Shown piece by piece: positions 40,401 to 52,849 of a DNA stretch of 64,000 nt. This DNA comes from Plumapathes pennacea (Eukaryota > Cnidaria > Anthozoa > Antipatharia > Myriopathidae): the NCBI GenBank assembly GCA_964036295.1, contig OZ038473.1, forward strand, positions 12,228,501-12,292,500, given 5' to 3'. Under the pieces are notes generated by a model that ran no database searches, was not told where the DNA came from, and saw nothing but the letters and a program-made list of their open reading frames with translations. Positions within the stretch are counted from its first letter, which is position 1; each line of letters opens with the position of its first letter. The position numbers and the translations under genes are program-made.

Positions 40401-42584
40401 ACTAATCATCTGTTGCCCCATGATTCTGCGTGAATAACATTGTCACTCACCTTCCCGTGTCCTGCAGGACGTTCGTTTCGCATGTTTTATTGCCTTTTCC
40501 AGTTCCCCGTGTGTACAACGTCTGCTGTCGTCGCGCCACACCTTCAGCATCTGGAAAGCCTTCCGGGTAGGATTGGGAAACTGGATATTGTTTTCGCGTA
40601 TCTCGGTTATCATGTCATCGTCCACGTTCAAATATCTTCCGATAAACTCCCAATCTGCGCAGATCTGTCCAGATACCTCGTTGAGTTCTCCAAGAGTTGG
40701 CGTTCTAGAGCTCCTGTCATCAGGCCCAATTTCTACTCCTTCAAATTGAAGAGGTTGGACATGACAAATAAACATTTCAAAAACTCCGCGTTCCCCTCCT
40801 CAGATCCAACACACGCTGCCTCCAGAAAAAAATTCCATGTGACACGTTTCGCTACTCGTGCCCCCCCACCCCTCCCCCCCAAAAAAACACTACAAAAATA
40901 CGTTTGTGATGTCACTTCTGTTGGCCAGTGGTCGTCACCAAACTCTTCTAATTTGCGGAGAAAAAATTTCACATCTCATGGAAGCCTCAGTTTTCTTGTG
41001 CGTGAACAACATGAACACTTACCTTCCCGTGTCCTGCAGGACGTGTGTTTCGCATGTTTTATTGCCTTTTCCAGTTCCTCGTGTGTACAACGTCTGCTGT
41101 CGTCGCGCCACGCATTTAGCATTTCGAGAGCCTTCTCGGAAGGATTGGGAAACTGGTTGTTTTCGCGTATCTCGGTTATCTTGTCATCGTCCACGTTCAA
41201 ATATCTTCCGATATATTCCCAATCCGCGCAGATCTGTTTTGATACCTTGTTGAGTTCTCTAGGAGTTGGCGTTCTAGAGCTCCTGTCATCAGTCTTATCT
41301 TCCACTCCTACAATTTGAAGAGGTTGAATGTGACAAACACTTCAAAAACGTTCTCCATCCCAGCACAACCACATCCAGTTTCCGCGCGCCATATTCTTCT
41401 GCGCTTGTGACTGGGCTCCCGCAATGACAATTTTTGATAGAAAATGGGAACAGTTCGCAGTCTAAGCAACAACACACGCTGTGTCCAGAAGAAAAAAGTC
41501 CGTGCGACACGCAATACTTTACTTGCCATCTCAACCAAATGCCCCAGTACCCGCGGAACAGACGTTTGCGACAATTTGTGATGTCATTTCCGTTGGTCAA
41601 ACCTCTCCTAAATGAGGTAAAATTTCGCATCCTATACAAGCCTCGCTCTTCTTGCGCACAACCGCTATGTTGTGAAAAAAATGCGTTGAACTAACCTATA
41701 GTATCGAGTTTCTTGGCTGAGTCTTCAGGTTTTACGAGCGTTACATTGAACTGCAAAATCTGTACTTGAATACACAGTTTTGTACAATAACCGCTGACCC
41801 AAAATTAAGGTAACCACACGGCCGAAAACCGTATTTCCGCGGTGTTGTATGAAGGATCGTCAAAACTCCATTTTTCAGACTCACCTTCAGAAGTTTCTTC
41901 TCTTGTCTTTTCTAATCGTTCGCCGTCGTTCAGAGACTGGCTCAAGGCGTTCCTCTCCTTACAAAGCTGCTCATACATGTCCAGAAATCTGTCTGCTGTC
42001 AACTCTTCTTCCTTCATTGCAACTACTTTGTCAATAACGGCAGGGTCGATTCCTAACTCAAGAAAACATTCTTTAGCAAGTTTCACGTGATGATCAAAAG
42101 TCGCTTTGTCCATTCTTTCACTTGTGTCGTGACATGTCGTGTTTCTGAGACGTCGCAGCTGATCAAGGACCAAAGCAAACATCTCGATTTGATTCCCAGT
42201 GCTGCTTGACACAGTAGTATGGAAAGCTTCACTCGCCAAACCCAAAGGCTCTATGTACGTGTCATATAAGGTCTTCGAGTGGCCGAGTGCATCAGCTGGT
42301 AGTTTGAAGGAATGAGCAAAGAGAGTGGCCTGGAATAGAGCTTTACAATCCCACGCTGTGTAGGACAAGTCAGTAGGAATATTTGGATTGTTGTGTTCCT
42401 GAGTGCGAAGCTGGTTCCGTACAGCAGGATAGTCATCCCACGGCATCTTTGATGGTGGGCCGCCATATTTGTTGTCCCACAATGAGACAAATATCTGTTG
42501 AAGAGCCTCGGGGAATTTATGGAGCACAATGGTTGCTAACTTGAAGTAGTTTAACTGTTGGTCGGAGAACTTGTTCAGTAGCAT
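31431..42584 (-). CDS. HEPN-Death-Death-NB-ARC-TPR NLR-like receptor
   Basis: Exons in gene order 41885-42584, 41023-41307, 40451-40738 and 31431-39814 make 3,218 aa. Residues 1-233 are a DZIP3-like HEPN domain with RLRNTTCHD, an R-x4-H motif. About 234-424 are two tandem Death domains (ADWEYIGRYLNV and ADWEFIGRYLNV cores), one exon each. From 425 an NB-ARC ATPase follows: P-loop GSPGFGKTS (about 470-478), Walker B FSLLLDNADD, sensor CTTRKS, GLPL-like CGNVPLAI and an MHD-like SIHPLL. About 890-3195 are roughly 56 TPRs of 41 residues, all inside one 8.4-kb exon. Known role of such proteins: NLR-type intracellular sensing, with the TPRs for recognition and the Death domains for signalling. A 5' UTR exon at 43183-43236 and an acceptor at 42598-42600 look plausible. 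The ATG at 42584 begins the HEPN. Confidence 0.93.
31490..38440 (-). repeat. 123-bp tandem coding repeat (~56 TPR units)
   Basis: The array has a strict 123-base period (41 codons), for example unit marks at 31681, 31804 and 31927. Consensus segments are LGEHVDTAWSLYWLGLTQY and LDDYRDALQSFKEASAM. Units differ mostly at a few recurrent codons. The first unit is one residue short, and the last reads LGAEHV, with one extra residue. Frames on both strands that seem open inside it are echoes of the repeat. Confidence 0.97.
40443..41665 (-). repeat. Tandem segmental duplication carrying the Death-domain exons
   Basis: About 0.6 kb is duplicated: 40443-41015 and 41020-41665. The exons 40451-40738 and 41023-41307 are highly similar. 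The flanking intron also matches, with shared ACACTTCAAAAAC-like, TTTGTGATGTCA and TTCTTGTGCG steps in the same order. Confidence 0.8.
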
Positions 42585-45389
42585 GATCGTTTAATTTCTG
42601 AAGTCCAACTGCAACGACAATCTGTCACATAAAAGAAGGCAATTAGCCAAACACCAATCAACATCCATCCGTCTATTTAAAAGAGGCAGCGCCCTCACAG
42701 CCAATTCAATGGTTTCGTTTACATTGGAACGTGTGAAAAATCCCAGTCGCTGAATTCGATTCACAACATGACAAAACGTAATAAATCGACGCCAAAATAG
42801 GTCAGTAACACTTTTAGGACAAAAGAAACTCAAGAGTCTCAAACGAGTTGGATGGAGATGGTGGCCCTAAAAATGGCGGATCAAGGATTTCGGCGCGCAA
42901 AGGACTGTGGTTAAAACTAATGGCGATCAAGTAACTGGTCTACAGAAACAATTCACTGCATTGTTTTCCAATAATTTCAGTGTCCAGCTTAGTGATGCTT
43001 AAACTCAAGCTTTCGAGGTTGTCATATGACATTCAGTAAACACAATTTCCTTCTTTCCTCTTGGATAACAGTCCCTCTTCGCCAATTATTCCGTCGCTGG
43101 TCATTTCACAACTCAGAAGGTACAACCTAACTCAGTAGAAGCTGAATCTTATTTACAGCAGTATTTGCAAGACTAGACTTACCGTTCGGGCTCAGTTCTG
43201 GATCGTCACATTTTGTCCCTCGAACCGATCAAGGACCTGAAATACAATATCAACAGTCTAACTACGTATCTATATCCAGTGAATTGCAATTGCGTAATAA
43301 TGTCCTATTTGCGGCAGAGAGAGAAGTATCCTTGGATACCTCTTGACTAAACCAATATTCATTCGCCAAAAACAGGAAAAATCGAACTGCACCATACAGA
43401 ATTTGAAGTGCGCACATCGGAAAGAGCATGTTGTGATTTAAAACATAGAGCCTCGACGGCAGACTCACGGATATTGAAATGGACATGTAATTTTAGCGAG
43501 CCGTCCTACGGTCAGGTTTTCCCTCTCCTTCTATGTCAACAATGGACTTCCAAATAAGAGACTTCTCTTCAAATTAGGGCATGATCAACGCGATGCGTAA
43601 CACGAAGCAGATATTTACGGCAGAGCTTTATTTCTAATGTCAGCATGAATTATCAGTCGATATCTGCCGTTAAATTCAGGTTCTATATATCAGAGCCATT
43701 AAATAAATTATGCTCAAAGAAGCTAAAATTCAAGCGGCAGAAGAATCACGCTGTCCCGAGTTCAGCAAACTTTTCCGAATCAAAAAAAGGCGGGAAACTG
43801 TTACCCTCTCTCTCTCCCGCTTAGGTCATGTGTACCGGAAGTAAAAAAGCGCCCGTCTCCCTGCCCACTTAGGCAAGAGGAACCGGAAGTATCAAAAACG
43901 TTCCACCCACCCCATGACAGGAAATGTCTGATTTCGGAAATCGCAGAGACCACAGGTCAGACAACTGTGTTTTCTGATTATGAATTGCTACAAATTTGTA
44001 GTTTTCTGATTCCTGAAATTCGGGAAACGGATTGGCCTCAAAGCTTCCTGATTCATTACTGTATTTTCAGCGACGTCAGTAAATTTCCCTCGAAAATTGA
44101 GGCCGTCGCAAAACAAAACCATGCCAGTCGTTTCAACAATGCTTTCGGTACACAAAGCTTTCCTTCAAATTTTTGATGTCAAAGTTCCATGTCTTTCAAA
44201 GTGAAATACGTATGTGCAACGAATACCTTGACCGCAAAGGCGGTAAACAAATGAATCGGATTTCATGTCATTGTTTAGTTTTAGTTTTATGATTTGTGGC
44301 ACTCGGAAGCCGTAGAAAAGAAGCAGCCGGGTGGATCACTGTACGCATTTCTTGGCCAGGCGACGTACAACACATCTATTCGGACAAAGGTTGACTTTCA
44401 TAAATTTTTGCATTGAAATCTGTATATGGAGGTATTGCGACTTGCATGATGAACGTGACTAGCCGGTCAAGGCTTTAACTGGCACAAGTGCGACAAATAT
44501 GGCCTGCCAATCGTATAATCGAACTTTAGGGAACCCGAATCAGAACTTTCGAAAGACTATAGGCAACGAGGCGAGCTTAGTGGCGACGCTTCTAGATTAC
44601 AGTTTACACCAACATTGGTCCGACATCAAAGCACGCTAGTCATCTCATTGATCAGGGCAAAGGTTGCGCCGGAAGATGATATCGTTTACAGTTGCTAACA
44701 TCTGCCTGCTTTTACTGTGAGTAGAGCTTCGGATGAGTGCAGCTACAGCTGTGGCAGTGTTAATCACAAGTTTTGTTGAGGCTCTGTTAAACTTGGCGGC
44801 AGCTTAAAGCAAAATAGAACTGATCTAACTTGACAAACATTCAGCCGTCCACCGCCATGGTGAGACACGTACTGACTTAGCAACCGCGCCAAAAAGCTAA
44901 CACACCGAGTGAGTGAGTGAGTGAGTGAGTGAGTGAGTGAGTGAGCGACAGATTGTAGACTACAACTCTAACTAACGCGACCACACTGCATTAACCCCCG
45001 TGTACTTTCCTGCTGTACAGACTTCCCGAAGCTTCTTTAGCACTCAACAATTTAGGAATTCGTCACGAAAGCAATAAGAGCAATTGTATTCTATCAACTT
45101 TCTGTGATAACTGACACCTTCAGCATGTAACTTTCAAATCATAAAGATGCAGGAATCTTAACGAAATTCACTGCACTTCGCGAAAGACACGACAGATTTA
45201 CTTCACTGACTTCGTCTTCGTTGAATAGCATTTCATGCATTTTTGTCATTACTTTAGAAAATGCATATGTAAGCAAATGGATTTCTCACCGTCTCGTAAA
45301 CTTAAAGTTCCCTGAACTGTCCGTCTGGTCGTTGATCTGAGCCGTGTAGGAACTAAACGGAGATTCGAGTCCAAAATTTCAGGATGTGG

Positions 45390-45690
45390 CCGTCCCCGGG
45401 GGGGGGTACTCCTCAAAATTTTGGGTGGGAGTGTGCCGCCCGGGACTGAAAACCACTTTTAACCTTATTTCAGACCAAAATTTGCAATTTTCGACCCTAT
45501 TTTAGACCAAAATGTGCAATTTTCGACCCTATTTCAGACCAAATATCAAAATCTCCGACCCTATTTCAGACTAAAATGCTAAAATCGATACCCTATTTCA
45601 GACTAAAATGCTGAAAATGATACCCTTTGGGGCGGCACATACCTATATGGCTCATATATGGGAGTAACCCCCCCCCCCCCCCCCCCCCCC
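45390..45690. repeat. Tandem CCCTATTTCAGAC repeat bounded by G and C tracts
   Basis: About five units of 35-40 bases share GACCCTATTTCAGACCAAAAT and decay rightwards. A G10-type tract stands at the left (about 45398-45408) and a long C tract at the right (about 45669-45690). The left flank reads GGTACTCCTCAAAATTTTG. Confidence 0.8.
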
Positions 45691-46725
45691 GGTGACCGTT
45701 AGCCTTAGTTCCCGAAATTAAGTCAGGAAACCCTGCCGTCATCGTTATTTCAATCTTCTCAAAAGAAAACAAAAGAACGAGATAGCAAAGGTGTCTTGCT
45801 TTCTTGTGTCATCTGCTACTGAACTGTAGCTTAGTAATGTTCGCAGGAGTTGCTAAATTTGGTCTAGGCCGCTTCACGGATTATCTGGCAATGCAGCTTC
45901 GTTATCCGTAATCAGTCAAACGCCGACAACTAACCCCGAAACAAAATCAAATGGCATTAGAGTTATACCTTTTGTCTAGCAAGGTAGAAATTATATTAGC
46001 ACTAAAGTGATTCGTACCTGATCCAAATTGACTGGTTGGATGTGTCCTTCATGGGACAATAGAATCCTAGCTTCGGCTCCTTCCGCTCATAAACAAACAG
46101 AGCGCACTGATTGTAGCATAATGATAATGAAACCACAGACTGCGGTGGCGAAGATATTGGCCTTGTTCTCTGGTTCTGCATGATCAAAGATTAGAAAAAC
46201 AACAAAGGCTCAGCTTGTGATCTGACTCTGATTTTCCCTTTCACTTTCAAGCATGATCGATTTCAATTTTCTCCTTCCGTTTCTCACTAGAGACATGTCA
46301 TACATTAGGGAGAATTTTGGTTTTTAATAACTTGTTTAGATATAAGATGACATCATCGCGCGGCAAAAAATATTAAAATCAATAACGGCAGCAAACAGCT
46401 GGTCATCCTCGTTCCAGGCTCTTTTTCCCACCAGTGAGTGAGCGGCGGAAAGGGAATTGAGCCTGGGAACAAGGGTGAAAAGCTGCTGTGCCAAATTCGA
46501 CGAAGTGAATGCGTAAAATGACTTTGAATGCGTAAAATAAAAGATGCCAAAGTGAAGCAAAAGCTGTGGAGTGCTTCGAAATTTCAGTTTGGCAAATCTA
46601 AACTGAGTCTATTTGTATAGGTAATCGCATGATTTCGAGTGCAATTTGGAATACATTAGACATTTAAAAAATTTACGAGTGCTTATTTATCCCAAAATTG
46701 CACGAGAAATCATGTGATTACTTGT

Positions 46726-47032
46726 TAATAACATGCATACAATAATTTACATCGCGCAATTTTATTCAATTTTGTTACAATTCATAAGCGTCTCCAAGAA
46801 CTTTGTTTTCTCGCAAACAGAGTCGGAATCGTCCTAAGGAATGAAAACACACCCTTTTGTCTTCTTTGGTTTCGCAAATACGCGCGCCGGCTGTCGGCAA
46901 TTTTAATTTCAAATTTCTGCACTGTTAATTTCACATTTCTGCACTGTTAATTTCACATTTTTGCACTGTTTGGGATAAATTGACGCGCGCTCAGCCAATC
47001 AGAATGCAGAAATTATTGTATGCATGTTATTA
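46726..47032. repeat. 307-bp MITE with perfect 23-bp TIRs
   Basis: The left end TAATAACATGCATACAATAA and the right end are perfect inverted copies over 23 bases. Inside, three ~21-base units containing CTGCACTGTTAATTTCACAT lie at about 46910-46970. Outside, a second inverted pair around TTTATCCCAAAATTG suggests nesting. Non-coding. Confidence 0.85.
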
Positions 47033-49843
47033 TAAAGAGAATGTATGGAGAGGATCAGTTCTCTTCGTCATCCTCTCTTGTTTTCCGGAATTCTTTTTTT
47101 TTTTTTTTGTCTTTTTTTTTCTACTCCTGCGATGTATATGTAATTACTGTAGATAAATCTATAATAAAGGCGATGTTATTGTTGGTCACAGATGAGAACG
47201 TTTCTCTTGATCTCGTGCAGGGGCTGACTGTAAAAAAGTCCGAAGCAGTAGGGAGTCGTGATATGTTAAATAAAGCCGGCTCAACTCTATAACATGATTA
47301 TAAATGCATGTATTGCAGTGGAGGAACCATGCTGCTTCTCAGTCCATAATCATCTGCGAATTGTCTTGAACAAACGTTAGGCCGCGTGAACCAAGAACAC
47401 TCTTTCAGCCCTTCACATTGAATGAACAAGAGCGTATTGATTAAAACATAATTATCAGCATTTTCATTGCAGTATTCAATGATGGTCTCTGTGAGAAGCA
47501 GTTGAGTTAATAAAAATAATATTAATATTAATAACAACAACTGTATTTGAGTGTCAATGGATTTAGCTTTCATCAAACAGTTGCAGCGGTTCATGTTAGT
47601 TGTTCGTGAGAATGGCACACACTTAGTGTGATACGTTTAAGCTTCATTTGACAGTTCAGGAGTTTGGACGGTTAGCACTTGAAATAGAAAATATTCAGAA
47701 GAAATGTTGAAGGTTACTTGAGGCTGATGAACTGGATTTGGTTGAAAAAAAAAAAAAAAAAAAAAAAACCCGTTGTCGTTGGTTTAATTTTTAATGGTCG
47801 TCACACAAGGCTTGTTCATCGCCACTATTGGAAACAGTGTTAACACATACTGTAGGTCGCTCGTTTTAGAAAGTATTTCTTTTTTGGACTTAATAATAAC
47901 GCAAATTAAAAAGCATCATGGGAGAGTCCTGAGCGAGTAAAATATGATAATATTTGCGGCTAGCATGAAAATGATTGACAGATCGGCTGGGCGAACAAGA
48001 GTGTTTATGTAATAAACACCGCATTAGCTGATCAGGAACATTTGACTGCCATGTTTCTCCGTTCACAGAAAGCAAAACATATAAAAAATAGACTAAAACG
48101 GCCGTGCGTCAATAGTGTGATCAACGCTTGTGTTATGCTTGCTGTTTTGTTCTTCTCATTGTGCTACATATCTATCAATGTGCATGCATAATTACTGAAA
48201 AAGTGTCAAACACATGAAGCTTTTCGGGGTTATGAGTAGTGAAGGACAGTGAAGAATATTTCACAACAGCAAGGCATTAAATTATCCGGCATATTTCCAT
48301 CCCTCGTAAAAACGCGCAATCCTTGAGTTTCCAGTAGAAATGAGGCAATCGAAATATTGAATTTACTAAATGAAAAATGACGTCACTTTCATGTTCGCTT
48401 TGCGTGCTGGGAAACATACATTATAGCGGGCGGCATAAAGAGGGCCAGAGAAATTAAGATGTGCGTGCTTAACCACAAAAGAATGATGAAACATCTTCCA
48501 TAAGGTCAGTGAAGATTATTTAGTACTCCATCAATGAATGGTAGCGATGTTTCTTTACGTCTTTTTCCACTTCTAGGCGTCTCTTGATTCGTATTATAAA
48601 CTTCACTCGAATTTTGTTCAATCTAGAAAATCTCCTGAACAGCTGTCAAACAAAAATTAATGCACTTTTTACAAGCGACGCAAACAAAAGTGCAATAAGT
48701 GAAAATTCAAGAAACCTTATTCCACACTGGGAACAGGCTTGACACAAACACAAGCCACAACGAGAATTATTTTTCCTTGTCCTAATTGAATGTGCTTGCG
48801 TCGCTTGTTGTCACTTTATCTATATATTTCTTGCGCTTTTGCTTGAGTAACTAGTAAAAAGGTATGACCACTCAAAGGATTGCTGTCAGTGCAGTTGTTT
48901 CAGTGCAGCTGTCAGGTGTTTCATAAGTGAGTCGTTTCTAGCTGGACCTAGACTTTTCTTTTCATTTAATGTTTAATTTAGACAGGGAAAATAGCAGTGG
49001 ATGGCTGTACGGGAACTATAAGGAAGATTCAGTTGTAGCGATAACTTGACGAGAAAAGATGGCGAAGTATACATTTAGCCACCATAATCAACCGAATCTG
49101 ACCACACGGGTCACTGAATAGTGTATTTACTGTACAAGCGTCACTGGCTTTATCCGCGGGCTGTATCACTCTGTCCGTCCCACTAGTTCAGTTATCAAAA
49201 TTAAAGCTTTAAGGCGTTTGCGCAAAGCCATCTTTATATAAATAACTATTGTCCTGTTCCAGTGCATACTTTTTCGCTTTCCGTTCGATCGTTCATCGTT
49301 CAATTTTTTGAAATTCAAATTAAAGCTTCTATGCATCCAACTTTGTAAAAGCCATATTGCTGTTGAGAGGAAAAAAATTGGCACAGAAAATACTTAAAAA
49401 AAAAGAATTTTCAATTATACTTTTGCCCAGTTTAGAGGTTCAGCTGACAGTAATATTTGGAAATCATTTACTTAGACAGCTATGCAGCTATCGTGTTTAA
49501 TTCACCATTCTAGTCATCGTTGAATACATGTGGTAAGTGTCTCCTTTAATTTATTCGGCAAATGTTTTCCTTAGGTAAAAGACAAAACCGAAGTAAGAGT
49601 CTATGCCGCAAGAACAATTCATTCTAATTCGGACTTTGTACAATGTGAAGTCCAGCTTGCACTGCTCAAGAAAGGTCAACACTTTTGGCCAATCACGTTT
49701 AAGACAAACTTCTACTAATATGCTCACAATTTGAATTTCGGTTGCAGAATCAGGTCACAGCTGCCGGCTGTGTGTTATGATCAAGGAATAGAGATTTGGG
49801 CGCTCAGCACTTTCTTCTTCGTTGCCCTTAAGCTAATCGCACA

Positions 49844-50860
49844 ATGGCAGCAAACAACAGCTCATCTTCGTGCGAGAAACTGCTTAATCGATACGAGAAA
49901 GTGATAAGCAAAGAAGTGTCGTTGATCAACGGAATTCTCGTCACAGCGCTGACCGTTCCAACAATCGTCTTTAATCTTCTGGTACTCGTGGTTCTTGTGC
50001 GTACTCCAGCGTATCAGAAACCGTCTTTCTTCATCTTAATTGGACTTGCCTTGTCGGATGTGTGTGTGGGCCTTGTCGCCAATCCGCTCATGATCTCTTC
50101 ACAAGTAGCGCTCTGGACTCATAACGTGAGTCTCTTCTGCGTCACTAGAACTGGTTTTAGCATCGCCTCAGCCGTACTCTCCGCCATGTCCCTCTTAACA
50201 ACGACGTTGGCCGCCGCTGACCGCTACTTAGCTGTTATTCTTCATTTGCGCTACCAACAGATGATAACAAAACGTCGTGTAGTTGCAGCCATGGCAACCG
50301 TTTGGCTCGTAGCCGGAATACCAGGGCTTCTCATAGGACTTGGACTCTCTACTAGCGCAAGAACTCCATTGTTCATCAGTATGATATCCCTGTGTATTAT
50401 CATAACTTTCTTCTCGTACACACGGATCTATAAGGAAGTCAAACGCCAAGCCTCGAGTATGATCCAACAAGAAATGGAGCCAAGGGAACAGTCAGGTCCC
50501 ACTAAGAGGCGCAAATCGTCGCAAGCCAATTGCCACAAAATGAACATGTGTATGTTATTCGTGTTTTGTGCTTTGATTCTCTGCTACGCGCCCCTCCTTT
50601 GTCTCTGGGGGATACGACTTGCACTCCAGGGCTGGACCAAGGAAATGATCTTGGCACTAGAATTTGCCCAGACGCTCATCCTCGCTGATTCGATGTTAAA
50701 TCCATTGATTTATTGCTGGAGGTTGAAGTCTATCCGCACAGAGGTCAGAAAGCTGCTGAGACAGTTTTCCAAGTCATCTCGTGAGAGTATCAAACGAGAA
50801 AACGTGAACACTGCACTGAAAAGTGTATCCGATAAACTTCTGCGGGAGACGCCACTATAA
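49844..50860 (+). CDS. Class A (rhodopsin-like) GPCR, intronless
   Basis: A 338-residue seven-helix receptor in a single exon. The short N-terminus has glycosylation sequons (NNSSS). TM1 (about 26-52) has FNLLVLVVLV. TM2 has LALSDVCVGL, with the conserved Asp. TM3 begins with FCVTRTG and ends in AADRYLAV, an intact DRY motif. TM5, TM6 and TM7 follow, with NPLIYCW giving NPxxY. TM6 has CYAP rather than the usual CWxP. The extracellular loop 2 region (STSARTPL) is short and lacks the usual Cys partner of TM3, as in melanocortin/adenosine/lipid-type (MECA) receptors. The basic tail carries several Ser/Thr. Single-exon receptors of this kind are numerous in corals. The ligand cannot be inferred. 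A possible AATAAA is at 51329-51334. Confidence 0.9.
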   Translation: MAANNSSSSCEKLLNRYEKVISKEVSLINGILVTALTVPTIVFNLLVLVVLVRTPAYQKPSFFILIGLALSDVCVGLVANPLMISSQVALWTHNVSLFCVTRTGFSIASAVLSAMSLLTTTLAAADRYLAVILHLRYQQMITKRRVVAAMATVWLVAGIPGLLIGLGLSTSARTPLFISMISLCIIITFFSYTRIYKEVKRQASSMIQQEMEPREQSGPTKRRKSSQANCHKMNMCMLFVFCALILCYAPLLCLWGIRLALQGWTKEMILALEFAQTLILADSMLNPLIYCWRLKSIRTEVRKLLRQFSKSSRESIKRENVNTALKSVSDKLLRETPL

Positions 50861-52849
50861 ATCGACGCTACCGTTACACCGCTGGGGACTCCAAGCCTCA
50901 AACAAGTAGGTCAGAATATGGGCAATTTTTATCCCTCCTAACCCCCCCCCCTCTTGTTAGCCTACGAGTCAATTACAACGTGAAAACGCGTTATTAGGAT
51001 GTATTATACTCATGGAATCTCCGTTTACGCTAAAAAGCGAATTTATCTGGATTCAAGACTTTTGTGTAATGATTTGTAGAAGAATTTTACACCAGATCAC
51101 ACCACAGAATGTACTTCACTAAAGTGGCCACACTTCCAGGTTAATTTTTGATATTTTAGGAGTTGGAGGATAGCGCTATTCGCTCTTTGAACAGCCGGGT
51201 CTAGATCAATAGCATGAGATCTAAAGAGAACTAAGTTACGACATTGACAATAGCCGTAGGTTAATTGATTTCTCAGCTTAATTCATTTCTCGGTGTAAAT
51301 GTTTATTTAGTGCTTAGCAGGTAAATGCAATAAAGATGTCAAAGAAGGTGATATGTCTAAATTTTAAATGTACACTATTTTCCCATAGAGGCATAAAATG
51401 GCTATTAATGGAGCTTCTCGTGCACCTTTTCTGGACTGAGCGGTTCAATGCCACAAAGCTTGACGGCTTCGACTTCTGCGCTTTGTGCTACGCAAGTCAA
51501 CAAAAATTAATTCACAACGATTAGCGATCAGCTGTCAAGTGAAGCAATCAGTGGCAGCTGTGTTGGCTGTTTTGCTTGTAACGTATACAATGCAAACAGG
51601 CAGAAAAAAACGCATTAAGTCTTGGTGGCAACGGCATTGTGTGTTGCTTAATATAGACGCTTAGAAAATTTACCCACATTTTGAATTTTAGCTGTACTCT
51701 TGATCAGAAGTTTCCTCACAAACCATCGGGTGGCGAGCGCGATGGCGGGGTAGGGAAATGAGCCAAGGAACGAGGATGACGAACTATGTCGACGCAGAAA
51801 CACAGTGCATTCGGGAAATTCGGCGAATGTAAAAGAAACGCATTCTATATTTCGGTGTTTTGTTTTTGTTTACAACGCTAAAGGCCGTTTTTACTCCCAA
51901 AAGTAGGAACGACAGGATTTCCGTGGTTCATGCAACGCTCGTAAAACCACAAGACTGAGACTGTAACATGACTCGAAACTATTTAGACTCGACATTCAAG
52001 CTTAATACGTTAATACGTTTTCTCTGACATAAGTTCTGCAAAAGAGAAACATGACTTGCACAAGTGATTTAGCGGCGGTGGTAGGAGAGCAACATCCCCT
52101 CGACTATAGCACAAGCCAGTTCTTTGTATCACTTATAGTAATAACAAATATACGGCACCCGTACGGCGACTTGTATTTGCTATTCGTACGGGAGTTCAGA
52201 GTTTTCGTTGAAATTCTATGAATTACTTATTCTTGCGAATCCAAAATAACATGTTTGTTTAGACTAGTGAGCGCCGTTTATTTGAGTCAGACGAATTTGC
52301 TCAGTCTCTACACGCTATGCGAACGGCTCACTTCCGTATGAATAGCAAATACAAGTCGCCGTACGGGTGCCGTACGAATAGCCACTGCGTAACAAATAAC
52401 TGCAGATACTCACAAACACAACGACGAATGAGTCACAAGTCACTTCATGCTGGTGACCTGTATGAAAAGAAAATTAGGACTGAGATAAAGTTTGGAGACT
52501 TGAGAGAGAAACACAACGGTAGTTGCTTACTTTTGCTGTACTCCGAGCATTTCTTGAACAGAATCTCTGCATCGTAAAGTCGCGGGACATCCACCATTTT
52601 GAATTTCCCACCATGCAATACAAGCGCGCAGACTAGACCTTAGTCTCCCACTAATTGTGCTCTTCTCCAGTCTCTTTACCATTTTCTCTACCCAACACAT
52701 AATACAAGACAAGGCAAACTAAAAAATAGATTTAATTTTAATTAACAGCGTTAGTCGATCGTAATACAGCTACACGAAGGCTTTGATAATATGCATCATA
52801 ACCAACGCTGAGCTGCTTGGCAGAAACTTGTGATCATACAACGATCGCA
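50861..52849. other. Spacer between GPCR and IL-17-like gene A; hairpin MITE
   Basis: GPCR 3' flank and the 3' side of the first IL-17-like gene. Contains the hairpin element at 52151-52374 and a short C tract at about 50942-50951. No other gene was recognised. Confidence 0.6.
52151..52374. repeat. MITE with 40-bp near-perfect inverted ends
   Basis: 52151-52190 and 52335-52374 are inverted copies with a single mismatch. The arm contains TACGGCACCCGTACGGCGAC. The ~144-bp interior is non-coding. Confidence 0.88.

Larger units (their letters stand above)
42598..49843. other. 7-kb gene-poor spacer between TPR gene and GPCR
   Basis: Contains the probable 5' UTR exon of the TPR gene (43183-43236), a (GAGT)n run at about 44907-44944, the C/G-flanked tandem repeat at 45390-45690, the TIR element at 46726-47032, an A tract at 47743-47768 and a diverged TIR relative at 48668-48812. 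Short open frames here have no recognisable motifs. No RNA gene was recognised. Confidence 0.6.

Noticed and set aside
40440-41318. 292-residue plus-strand frame
   Set aside because: Antisense to the two duplicated Death-domain exons, which have clear splice sites and domain motifs on the minus strand.
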